NCBI GenBank assembly: GCA_029260345.1
Contig: JAJDDK010000005.1
Span: 682,001-746,000, forward strand
DNA: 64,000 nucleotides
Origin: Phycisphaerales bacterium
GTDB lineage: Bacteria; Planctomycetota; Phycisphaerae; Phycisphaerales; UBA1924
Reading direction: 5' to 3'
Shown: piece by piece, positions 1 through 7,585 of the stretch
How the letters are laid out: the number at the start of each line of letters is the position of its first letter
Position numbering within the stretch: position 1 is the first letter of the stretch
Translations under genes and position numbers: made by a program
Notes under the pieces: model-generated
The model's database searches: none
Seen by the model: only the letters and a program-made list of their open reading frames with translations
What the model was told of the DNA's origin: nothing

Positions 1-560
1 AGAGCCTATTCGAACTTGCGGAAACGCAGGGCGGCCAGGCGACGATCGAAGAGATCGCGGACGAGCTTGAGACCATCGTCGAACTGGCTCGCAGCGACAA
101 GGCATTCGGTGAGTTTCTCTCATCACGCATTCTCGCGGTGGAAGCTCGGCGCGAATCACTGAATAAAATCTTCAGTGGACGCGTCAGCCCACTCACGTTT
201 AACTTCCTGCTCGTGCTGAACGAGAAGGATCGCCTGAGCCGCATTGCGGACATTGTCGCGGGCTACGACCTACTCCTGCAGGAGAAGTTCGGGCGGGTCG
301 AAGTGGATGTGTACACAGCGGCGCCGATTGATCGCGCCCAACTTGATTCGATCAAGAATCGTTTGCAGGCGTCGCTGGGCAAAGAGCCGGTCCTCCATGC
401 GTATACGGACGCCGCGATGCTCGGCGGGTTGAAACTGCAGGTGGGTGATCAACTCATCGACGCGAGTGTTTCGACGCGTCTGCGCCGCATGAAGGACAAA
501 CTGGCGACCGAAGGCGCGGCGAAGATTCGCGGCGCATCGGAGCGCTTCCTGAGCGAGTAA
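1..560 (+). CDS. atpH: ATP synthase F1 delta subunit, 5' truncated by window edge
   Basis: The reading frame is open from base 3 to the TAA at 558-560. The GTG at 138 is internal, because readable delta-subunit sequence (LFELAETQG, then an acidic helix) continues upstream of it. The C-terminal half has the OSCP/delta pattern: a beta-strand block around VEVDVYTAAPID, a glycine-rich GGLKLQVGDQLIDASVSTR segment, and a basic terminal helix. The protein joins the F1 head to the peripheral stalk of the proton-translocating ATP synthase. A strong terminator follows at 588-622, so atpH ends its transcript rather than running into atpA. The family assignment is firm; the N-terminus and start lie outside the window. 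Confidence 0.93.
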   Translation, partial: SLFELAETQGGQATIEEIADELETIVELARSDKAFGEFLSSRILAVEARRESLNKIFSGRVSPLTFNFLLVLNEKDRLSRIADIVAGYDLLLQEKFGRVEVDVYTAAPIDRAQLDSIKNRLQASLGKEPVLHAYTDAAMLGGLKLQVGDQLIDASVSTRLRRMKDKLATEGAAKIRGASERFLSE

Positions 561-587
561 ATTGCGACTGATTGGGATGTTTTCGAT

Positions 588-622
588 GGGTCGGGAAGAA
601 TCTCCCGGCCCTTTTCGTTTTT
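588..622 (+). terminator. Intrinsic terminator after atpH
   Basis: A nine-base-pair stem (GGGTCGGGA pairing with TCTCCCGGCCC, one G-T pair) with a short loop is followed by CTTTTCGTTTTT. It sits 28 bases after the atpH stop, which suggests the ATP synthase operon is closed here. Confidence 0.85.
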
Positions 623-704
623 GATTCGGGATCGCCGCGCTTGGCGGATAGCATCTGATGTCTGGTTGAAAAGTGACCTGAGTGAGCCCAAAGAAAGACG
701 AGCG

Positions 705-1664
705 ATGATCAATCGAACGATGTGGATGCGCCTTGCGGCAGGGGTGATGATTAGTGCAGTCGCCTGCAGCGCAACGGCGGATGAGGCGCCGACCGAGGGC
801 GCCATCAACCCACTCGGCATTTATTACAACCAGTTCACGGGAGGTTTCTCGGGGACGGAATGGTTTCAAACGATTCCGACCGCGACGCCGAATGTGTATT
901 TGCTCACGGACATTTTCGGCGGCGGGTTCAGCGCGATAATCACCGCGGGGGGACAAATCACGCTCAGCGGCGGCGCCGGCGGCGGGTCGTACAGCGACGC
1001 TGACAACTATGTGATCATGCCGAATCTCGGCGGCACGGTGTTCACGTTTGACAACAATCGGGCGCCGATGACGACGACGGAGTTTCCGTTGCAGTTGCCG
1101 CAAGGCGGCGCAATTGCGGGCGACCCAGCGCTGGGTGGTGTGTACACGAGCCTTGGGCAGTCGATCAATCCGATGACGGGCGCGGTGGTTGGGCAGTTCA
1201 CGGAAAACCTGAACGTAACGATCACGGGTAATTCGATTCGCTTCACCGATCCCGGCGGACTGTATTTTCAGGGCGTATTCATCGAGCCGGGCAGCGCTGC
1301 ATTCCGCGTGGTCGTGCCGGCGCCGAGCAATGCACTGTTTCAGGGGTTTGCAGGCTCGGCGACGAATACGAATCTGAACATCCTTGGTGAATTGCACTAC
1401 ACCGGCGGAAATGCGTTTGTGGCGACGATTCTGACGCAGACGCGCACGGCCTTGGGTTCGCAGACACAGATGATGTTCCGGTTTGATGCACAGCGCCTCA
1501 TGGCGCTGCCGGGTGACTTCAATGGCGATGGATCGGTAGACGGCAACGATCTTGCATCGCTGCTGGCGAGCTGGGGTCAGCCGTTTTCGACGGCGGATTT
1601 GAATTTTGACGGTGTTGTGAATGGTTCAGATCTGGCGACGCTGCTGGCGAACTGGACGGGGTAA
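705..1664 (+). CDS. Secreted protein with C-terminal dockerin-like domain
   Basis: About 319 residues from the ATG at 705. That start is preferred over 621 because it opens directly into a signal peptide (basic MINRTMWMR, hydrophobic LAAGVMISAVA, cleavage near CSATADEA). The body is glycine- and threonine-rich with beta-type spacing and matches no family I recognise. The last 55 residues hold two calcium-loop motifs, GDFNGDGSVDGNDLASLLA and LNFDGVVNGSDLATLLANW, the duplicated EF-hand-like signature of dockerin type I repeats that ends many planctomycete secreted proteins. Export is likely; the binding partner is unknown because no cohesin is visible nearby. The gene sits between atpH and atpA. 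Confidence 0.85.
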   Translation: MINRTMWMRLAAGVMISAVACSATADEAPTEGAINPLGIYYNQFTGGFSGTEWFQTIPTATPNVYLLTDIFGGGFSAIITAGGQITLSGGAGGGSYSDADNYVIMPNLGGTVFTFDNNRAPMTTTEFPLQLPQGGAIAGDPALGGVYTSLGQSINPMTGAVVGQFTENLNVTITGNSIRFTDPGGLYFQGVFIEPGSAAFRVVVPAPSNALFQGFAGSATNTNLNILGELHYTGGNAFVATILTQTRTALGSQTQMMFRFDAQRLMALPGDFNGDGSVDGNDLASLLASWGQPFSTADLNFDGVVNGSDLATLLANWTG

Positions 1665-1753
1665 CCAGAGCCGCGAGCGCGAGCGAGCGGTCGGGTGTGT
1701 GTATTTGCGATTTTAATAATGGGCTGGGCGCAGGCGTGGGCTTGCGCTGAACC

Positions 1754-1774
1754 ATGCCCACGCGGCGTGGGCAT
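1754..1774. repeat. 21-nt inverted repeat downstream of the dockerin gene
   Basis: ATGCCCACG-CGG-CGTGGGCAT is a perfect 9-bp inverted repeat. Just upstream (1667-1694) is a diverged copy of the GAGCGCAAGCGAGG repeat also found at 13481, 13600 and 25483. There is no T-tract, so this looks like a REP-type palindrome more than a classical terminator. Confidence 0.7.
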
Positions 1775-1824
1775 GCCACCCGGACACAACTGTCACATGA
1801 GGCCGCCTTGCGTGAGGTCTCAAA

Positions 1825-1936
1825 CGCCCCGAAGGGGCGCCAGATTGTTGCCACGAGTGAAGCGAAGCGCAACTCGTGGAAAAAGTCCGCCTCACGCCTC
1901 TCTTTCATTTCTTCCCATCCCGCCCCGAAGGGGCGG
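1825..1936. repeat. REP element, copy 1 (3' side of the RAYT gene)
   Basis: The element runs as a GCCCC-GAA-GGGGC hairpin, then a longer stem CCACGAGT ... ACTCGTGG around a GAAGCGAAGCGCA loop, then a spacer and a second GCCCC-GAA-GGGGC hairpin. The same elements recur in inverted order at 2410-2526 and, diverged, at 20152-20293. They bracket the transposase gene, the usual arrangement for a REP/RAYT pair. Confidence 0.85.
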
Positions 1937-1947
1937 AGGAAAACCAC

Positions 1948-2400
1948 TCACACAAACACATACTTCTCGTCATATTCAACCCCACTCCGTTCCAACAATT
2001 CAATCAACTCTTCTTTGAATCCCCGCCGCGCATGATGCTCCGCCTGATTCTCGATGTATCGCTTCACCGCGGCTTCGTTTGATTTGCTCACCGAAAACGC
2101 CGCGTAGCCTTCCTGCCACGCAAACTCACGATGCGTCGGAAACCGTTCATGAATCCAGCGGCTTGAGCGCGCCTTCACCATGCGCATGAGATCGGCGAGC
2201 GCCTGGTCTGTTTTCATGCGCACCAGCAGATGTACATGATCATCGGCGCCTCCAATAGCAAGGGCCGCGGCGTCATGAGCGCGCACGATGCCGCCCAAGT
2301 AGGGGTGCAGCCGTTGTGCGATGGAAGAGTTGATCCAAGGCCTGCGTTCTTTCGTTGAGAACACGACATGAACGAGCAGATTTGAGAAGGTTCCGGACAT
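1948..2400 (-). CDS. REP-associated tyrosine transposase (RAYT, IS200/Y1 type)
   Basis: 150 residues starting at MSGTFSNLLVHVVFSTK; the upstream extension of the frame runs into the flanking REP element and is not credible. The features are those of Y1 (HUH) transposases: an early HVVFSTKERRP strand, the GADDHVHLLVRM motif (HxH metal-binding pair near residue 58), a helix with ALADLMRMVKARSS, and AFSVSKSNEAAVKRYIENQAEHH, which fits the catalytic tyrosine helix (KRYIENQ). Y1 enzymes cut and rejoin single-stranded DNA at hairpins. The flanking inverted REP copies at 1825-1936 and 2410-2526 are its probable substrates. It lies antisense to the surrounding atp genes. No frameshift is visible, so it may be active. 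Confidence 0.92.
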   Translation of the reverse strand: MSGTFSNLLVHVVFSTKERRPWINSSIAQRLHPYLGGIVRAHDAAALAIGGADDHVHLLVRMKTDQALADLMRMVKARSSRWIHERFPTHREFAWQEGYAAFSVSKSNEAAVKRYIENQAEHHARRGFKEELIELLERSGVEYDEKYVFV

Positions 2401-2409
2401 GGGAATCCT

Positions 2410-2526
2410 TCGCCCCTTCGGGGCTCTGAGATGAGAAGAGTCAGAGTGGGATGATAATGGCTCACTTTCCACGAGTTGCGCTTCGCTTCACTCGTGGCAA
2501 CAGTCCTGAGCCCCTTTGGGGCTCAT
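2410..2526. repeat. REP element, copy 2 (5' side of the RAYT gene, inverted)
   Basis: CGCCCC-TTC-GGGGC, then TCCACGAGT ... ACTCGTGGCAACA around a TGCGCTTCGCTTC loop, then TGAGCCCC-TTT-GGGGCTCA. This is copy 1 in reverse orientation, so the RAYT gene sits inside an inverted pair. Confidence 0.85.
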
Positions 2527-2632
2527 CGATGCGAGTCAGAGTGACTGGGGACCTGCGAGTCAGAATTGATTGGGAACTCGCTGTTGGGATTCGCCGCAAT
2601 TGGGAGCGGTTCCGGCTTTTGAGGTCCTCCAA

Positions 2633-2657
2633 CTGGCCGAGACATTCGGCCGGTTTT
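2633..2657 (+). terminator. Hairpin with T-tract upstream of atpA
   Basis: TGGCCGA-GACAT-TCGGCC followed by GGTTTTT. It insulates atpA from upstream transcription. The rest of 2527-2820 has no ORF I believe in; a TTGACA at 2757-2762 could be a -35 element for atpA, but no good -10 is seen. Confidence 0.6.
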
Positions 2658-2820
2658 TCGCTACCTTGTGGGGCTCCCTGTGGGGGTGTTGGCGCGGTCG
2701 AACCCGCGGGCCCTCTGGGGCTATTCTGCACCTCCTGGCGGGCGGTTTGGGCGGCGTTGACAGCCGTTCCGGGCCGGATTCGCCACTTCAGCCGGCCTGA
2801 TTCCTGAGAGAACATCACTC

Positions 2821-4440
2821 ATGAAGATCCGAACGGACGAAATCACCAGCGTCATCAAGCAGGAAATCCAGCAGTACTCCGCGGAGCTGGAGATCTCGGA
2901 GGTCGGCCGCGTCGTGCAGGTCGGTGACGGGATTGCTCGCATCTACGGCCTGTCGCAAGCGATGGCCGGTGAAATGCTTGAGTTCCAGACGTCCAAGGGC
3001 GGCGTGATGGGCCAGGTCTTCAACCTCGAAGAAGACACGGTCGGCGCCGTCATTTACGGCGACTACCTGCAAGTGAACGAAGGCGACCAGGTCCGCGCGA
3101 CGGGTCGCCTGCTTCAGGCGCCGGTGGGCGAGGTCATGCTCGGCCGCGTCGTGAACCCGCTGGGTGAGCCGCTGGACGGCGGTCCGCCGATCAGCGCCGC
3201 CGAAACGCAGAAGATTGACATCATCGCCCCGGGCATTGCCGATCGTCAGCCGGTGACGGAGCCGCTGCAGACGGGCATCAAGGCGATCGATTCGATGATT
3301 CCGATTGGCCGCGGCCAGCGCGAACTCATCATCGGCGACCGCAAGACGGGCAAGACCGCCATCGCGGTCGACACGATCATCAACCAGAAGAAGTACTGGG
3401 GCACGCCGGAAGCAGTGGTCTGCATCTACGTCGCCGTCGGTCAGAAGGAATCGACCGTTGCGGGTGTGGTGGAGACGCTGAAGAAGCACGGCGCGATGGA
3501 CTACACCATCGTCGTCTGCGCCGGCGCCTCGGACCCCGCCCCGATGCAGTACATCGCGCCGTACACCGGGTGCGCGATGGGCGAGTACTTCATGTGGCAG
3601 GGCAAACAGGGCAAGACGCCCAAGCACGCACTGTGCATTTATGACGATCTTTCGAAGCAGGCCGTGGCGTATCGCCAGCTTTCACTGCTGCTGCGTCGCC
3701 CGCCGGGCCGCGAGGCGTATCCCGGCGACGTGTTCTACCTGCACTCCCGTCTGCTGGAACGCGCGACGAAGCTTTCCGACGACAACGGCGGCGGTTCGCT
3801 TACGGCGCTGCCCGTCATCGAAACGCAGGAAGGCGACGTTTCCGCCTACATCCCGACCAACGTGATTTCGATTACGGACGGTCAGATTTATCTTGAACCC
3901 GAACTGTTCTTCGCCGGTCAGCGCCCCGCCGTCAACGTCGGTATTTCGGTGTCGCGCGTGGGTGGCAACGCCCAGATAAAGGCGATGAAGCAGATCGCCG
4001 GCTCGCTGCGACTGGACCTCGCGGCCTTCCGCGAACTTGAAGCCTTCGCGCAGCTCGGCACGGAACTGGACAAAGCCACGCAGCGTCAGCTTGATCGCGG
4101 CGCCCGCATGGTGGAACTGCTCCGTCAGCCGCAGTACGTGCCGATGGATGTGATCGATCAGGTCATCTCGATCTATGCCGGTGTTCGCGGCTTCCTCGAT
4201 GAGCTGCCGCTGAATCAGGTCGATGCGTTCGAGAAGGGCCTTCTGGAGCACTTCAAGACGTCGGCCAAAGCCGTTCGCGACGAACTCGTCGAGAAGCGCG
4301 CGTTCAACGATGCGCTGGAAGCAAAGATGAAGGACGCGATTTCGGCGTTCAAGGAGCGTTTCAAGGCGAGTGCGGCGGGCGCCACCAAGGCGGCGGGAGC
4401 GAAGGCGCCGAAGCCTGAAGCCGAGCCGGTTGGGGCGTAA
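2821..4440 (+). CDS. atpA: ATP synthase F1 subunit alpha
   Basis: 539 residues, slightly longer than the usual ~505-515 because of an Ala/Lys/Pro-rich tail after residue ~520. Order of motifs: N-terminal beta-barrel with [25 protein letters not shown]; the P-loop GDRKTGKT at residues 172-179; and the VSRVGG segment carrying the arginine that contacts nucleotide at the alpha/beta interface. It is the non-catalytic nucleotide-binding subunit of F1. The ATG at 2821 gives the standard [14 protein letters not shown] start. No atpG, atpD or atpC follows; the next gene is an epimerase, so the F1 genes must be split in this genome. Confidence 0.98.
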   Translation: MKIRTDEITSVIKQEIQQYSAELEISEVGRVVQVGDGIARIYGLSQAMAGEMLEFQTSKGGVMGQVFNLEEDTVGAVIYGDYLQVNEGDQVRATGRLLQAPVGEVMLGRVVNPLGEPLDGGPPISAAETQKIDIIAPGIADRQPVTEPLQTGIKAIDSMIPIGRGQRELIIGDRKTGKTAIAVDTIINQKKYWGTPEAVVCIYVAVGQKESTVAGVVETLKKHGAMDYTIVVCAGASDPAPMQYIAPYTGCAMGEYFMWQGKQGKTPKHALCIYDDLSKQAVAYRQLSLLLRRPPGREAYPGDVFYLHSRLLERATKLSDDNGGGSLTALPVIETQEGDVSAYIPTNVISITDGQIYLEPELFFAGQRPAVNVGISVSRVGGNAQIKAMKQIAGSLRLDLAAFRELEAFAQLGTELDKATQRQLDRGARMVELLRQPQYVPMDVIDQVISIYAGVRGFLDELPLNQVDAFEKGLLEHFKTSAKAVRDELVEKRAFNDALEAKMKDAISAFKERFKASAAGATKAAGAKAPKPEAEPVGA

Positions 4441-4499
4441 GAGCGGACTTTCGTACCCGGGTCGGGCGATCCCCCTGATTCGCGTATGATCCTCCCCCA

Positions 4500-5513
4500 A
4501 TGGCTTGGCCTGCTGAGCATTACGAACGGTTACAACGCGCCTTCAGCGGCGCGCAAGTGTGCGTGACGGGTGGCGCCGGGTTCATCGGCGCGACGCTTGT
4601 CGAAAAGCTTTTGGAGTTCGGCGCCGAGGTGGTCGTCATTGACGATCTTTCCGGTTCGACGTCCGCGCGGCTCACAACACTGCTGGAAAAAGAAACGCGC
4701 GGCAGCGCTCGGTTTGTTTACGCGTCAATTCTCGAGCCGCGAGCGCTGCTTGAAGCGGTGAGCGGCGCGAGCGTCGTGTTCCATCTTGCGGCCATCTCTT
4801 CGCCGGTGATGGCGCAGGAAGAGCCGGTGCGCTGCATGCAAGTGAATGGGCTGGGAACGGCCCGCGTCGCCGAAGCCGCACGCAAGGCAGGCGCCGAGCG
4901 ACTCGTTTACGCGGGGTCCGCCAGCGCCTACGGCGACACCACCGGCGCCAATCGCGAAACACAAGCGCCGGCGCCAATTTCGCCATACGGCGCGAGCAAA
5001 CTGGCTGGCGAACATGTCATTACTTCGTGGGCCCGGTCGCGCGGCCTCGACGGTGTGAACCTTCGCTTCTTCAACATCTTTGGTGTTGGGCAGTCGCCCG
5101 ACAGCGAATACGCCGCGGTGATTCCTGCGTTCGCCAAGAGGCTCAAAGCCAACACCGCGCCGACGATTTACGGTGACGGGGGGCAGACGCGCGACTTTGT
5201 GCACGTCGATGATGTCGTCCGGGCGCTGCTGCTGGCCGGGGCGAACGATGATTCGCTTGACGGCGCGACGATCAACATCGGGTCGGGCCGCGCTGTCTCG
5301 ATCCGTGAACTCGCAGAAATCATGGCGCGGCTCTGCGGCGCCGAGGGTTTGACGCCCAATTATGAAGCCGCCCGCGCCGGCGATATTCGCGAGTCCTTGT
5401 GCGATGCGTCGCTGGCGGCTGATCTGCTCGGCTTTGAAGCAGTAACGACGCTGGAAGACGGGCTGCGTGATGTGTTGAAGGACTGCCGCGGGCGATCCGC
5501 CGCAGCGATCTGA
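4500..5513 (+). CDS. NAD-dependent nucleotide-sugar epimerase/dehydratase
   Basis: 337 residues of the extended short-chain dehydrogenase family (UDP-glucose 4-epimerase/dTDP-glucose dehydratase-like). The Rossmann motif GGAGFIG is at residues ~24-30, DDLSGS closes the second strand, HLAAISSP follows, and the catalytic pair is the serine in YAGSASAYG plus YGASK (YxxxK). NIFG and GDGGQTRDFVHVDDV mark the sugar-binding part. Acts in the cytoplasm on an NDP-sugar, probably for cell-surface polysaccharide. Substrate cannot be told from sequence. ATG at 4500 is 59 bases after atpA, so it could be co-transcribed with it. Confidence 0.93.
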   Translation: MAWPAEHYERLQRAFSGAQVCVTGGAGFIGATLVEKLLEFGAEVVVIDDLSGSTSARLTTLLEKETRGSARFVYASILEPRALLEAVSGASVVFHLAAISSPVMAQEEPVRCMQVNGLGTARVAEAARKAGAERLVYAGSASAYGDTTGANRETQAPAPISPYGASKLAGEHVITSWARSRGLDGVNLRFFNIFGVGQSPDSEYAAVIPAFAKRLKANTAPTIYGDGGQTRDFVHVDDVVRALLLAGANDDSLDGATINIGSGRAVSIRELAEIMARLCGAEGLTPNYEAARAGDIRESLCDASLAADLLGFEAVTTLEDGLRDVLKDCRGRSAAAI

Positions 5514-5557
5514 CGTCACCCTGAGCGCCACACGCGTTCGCCGGTACAACGTGAAGC

Positions 5558-7585
5558 GTGATCTCTTTCGGGCCCATCACGGGACTGTCCGCCGGTTGGC
5601 TTGCGGCCGGGGGCGCGGCGTGCGCCGTGCCGATCGCGATCCATCTGATCCGTCGACGTTCACGGAGCATTGCGTTCCCGCCGGCGGCGATTCTGGCTCA
5701 ACAAGACGCCTTGGCAAAACGCGGCTCGCGATTGCGCGACTTTTTAATGTTGGCGCTGCGCGTGTTGATGATCGCGCTGATTGCACTGGCGTTTGATCAA
5801 CCATCGTGGGAAGCGGCGGTGGATTGGGAACGTGCGGCGCCGCCGGGTCGTGATGTGGTCATTGTGCTGGATCAGAGCGCTTCTATGCAGCGTGTTGAAG
5901 CCGGACGAACGCTCTTTGATCGCGCCAAAGTGCGCGCCTTCGAAGCGATTGACGAACTGAATCCGGCGCATGATCGGGCGGCGGTGGTTTTTGTGCGATT
6001 GCAGCCGCAGGCGGCGCTACCGGAATTGAGCACAAACTATGCCGCACTGCGCGAACGAATTCGCGGCGCCGAAGTGACGCATGAGCGAGGCGATGCGGCG
6101 GGCGCAATGGCGCTGGCAAGTGCATTGCTGGCGAATGGCGCCACGGCCATCGGCGCGCGAAACGTTGTGATCGTGACTGATAGACAGGAATCGCAGTGGA
6201 GCGCGATTGCAGATTCGATGACGCCGGATGGCGCCGGGATCCTGATTGAATCGGTGGGAAGTGGTGAAGAACTTGCCAATACGGCCGTCGTTGATTTTGT
6301 GTGGCCGGAGCGTGCGCTCAGCGCCGGAGAGCGAGCCCGAATCGGCGTGCGGCTCCGACATTTTGGGAATCAAGCGCGCCATGTGACGGTGACGCTGGAC
6401 ATTTCTGGTGAATTGCTGCGTGAGCGAGCGCAACTGACGTCATGGTCGACAACAACGGTGTGGTTCGACGCGCTGGTTCCGGAAGACGCGACTGATGAGA
6501 TCGCAGTCAGTGTGTTTGTGGATTCGGATGAGTTTCCGGTGGATGACGCGCTGAAGGCGCGGGTGGCGGTTTCACCCGTGGTTCGAGCCGCATTGATTGG
6601 GCGGGTACAGACGTCACTCGCATCAGCCGCCGTGCGCGGCGCCATTGAAGCGACAGGTGCACAGGTCGAGCTGGTGATGCCGGAGTCGGGGTTTGATCTA
6701 TCGCGGTTTGAATTGCTCATCATGCTTGGCGACGCCGGCGTCGAGTACGTGCAAGAGCATGAATCAGCAATTCGGAGCTACGTCGAGCGCGGCGGCGGGC
6801 TGGCCATGTTTGTGGATTCGCCGGCAGCGGCGGCGGCCGTGGCTGTCCTTGAGTGGTCGGGTGTTTGGCGGTCCGGCGTTCTCTCGATTGACGCTGACGC
6901 AAGCCTTTCTGCGGACGAGTTTACGACTTGGATCGGTGAAAATGAGCAAGTGGCCGCCGTGCTGGCGCCGCTGCTTGAGCGCATTCGGTTCACTGCGATT
7001 GATGGCTTGCTTACGGACGCCAGTGATAGAAATTCAGTGTTGTTTGCAAGTGGCAGTGTCTTTGTTTCGAGCGTTGAGGTGGGGTTTGGTCATGCTGCCG
7101 TCGTCAACGCTGATGTGAGCGCTGTGAATTCGAGCTTCGTGGCAAGTCCGGTGTTTCCGCTGATGATTGATGCGCTCGTGGATCGGCTTGTGCCGCATGA
7201 TGAGTGGCCGGTGCGCATGCAGGTTGGCGAGCGCCTTGCGAATGTTGACCAGATAGTGGAAGCGCCGGCGGGTTTTATTGAACGCCGTGCTGATGGCTGG
7301 TTTGCGGCGGCGCCGGGAGCGGCGACATGGAAGAGTGAAGGAAGCGCCCGTCGCGATGTTGTGGTGGGCGTTGATCCGGCGGAATCAGACTTGCGATTGA
7401 TGGAACTTGGGGGCATTCAAGGTCAGAGTGAAGGTGCTGGACCCGGGCGCGAAGCGGCGGGGGGCACTGCATTGTGGCCATGGCTGATTGGCGGCGCCCT
7501 GATCGCGGCAGTAATCGAGATGTTGTGCGGCGCGGCGCTGCGACGTGGGCGAAGCGGAGAGGGAGCATTCGCGTGGGCGAAGTGA
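5558..7585 (+). CDS. BatA-like membrane protein with von Willebrand A domain
   Basis: 675 residues from a GTG start. The N-terminus fits the BatA N-terminal module: a first hydrophobic helix (residues ~8-30) ending in IHLIRRR, an AFPPAAIL strand, and a second helix (~62-79). The vWA domain follows at once with the MIDAS motif DQSAS (Asp105). A long beta-rich region of Glu/Val repeats comes next, then a C-terminal helix (~LWPWLIGGALIAAVIEML) that anchors the protein. Most of it should face the periplasm. In this class the cluster normally travels with a MoxR ATPase and a DUF58 protein; neither is present here. It overlaps the next gene by 13 bases. Confidence 0.85.
   Translation: MISFGPITGLSAGWLAAGGAACAVPIAIHLIRRRSRSIAFPPAAILAQQDALAKRGSRLRDFLMLALRVLMIALIALAFDQPSWEAAVDWERAAPPGRDVVIVLDQSASMQRVEAGRTLFDRAKVRAFEAIDELNPAHDRAAVVFVRLQPQAALPELSTNYAALRERIRGAEVTHERGDAAGAMALASALLANGATAIGARNVVIVTDRQESQWSAIADSMTPDGAGILIESVGSGEELANTAVVDFVWPERALSAGERARIGVRLRHFGNQARHVTVTLDISGELLRERAQLTSWSTTTVWFDALVPEDATDEIAVSVFVDSDEFPVDDALKARVAVSPVVRAALIGRVQTSLASAAVRGAIEATGAQVELVMPESGFDLSRFELLIMLGDAGVEYVQEHESAIRSYVERGGGLAMFVDSPAAAAAVAVLEWSGVWRSGVLSIDADASLSADEFTTWIGENEQVAAVLAPLLERIRFTAIDGLLTDASDRNSVLFASGSVFVSSVEVGFGHAAVVNADVSAVNSSFVASPVFPLMIDALVDRLVPHDEWPVRMQVGERLANVDQIVEAPAGFIERRADGWFAAAPGAATWKSEGSARRDVVVGVDPAESDLRLMELGGIQGQSEGAGPGREAAGGTALWPWLIGGALIAAVIEMLCGAALRRGRSGEGAFAWAK

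Noticed and set aside
270-1397. 375-residue minus-strand ORF over atpH and the dockerin gene
   Set aside because: Arg-rich shadow frame; both plus-strand genes have clear family features.
2757-2785. Promoter for atpA
   Set aside because: TTGACA is present, but no acceptable -10 at 16-18 bases; left as a note only.
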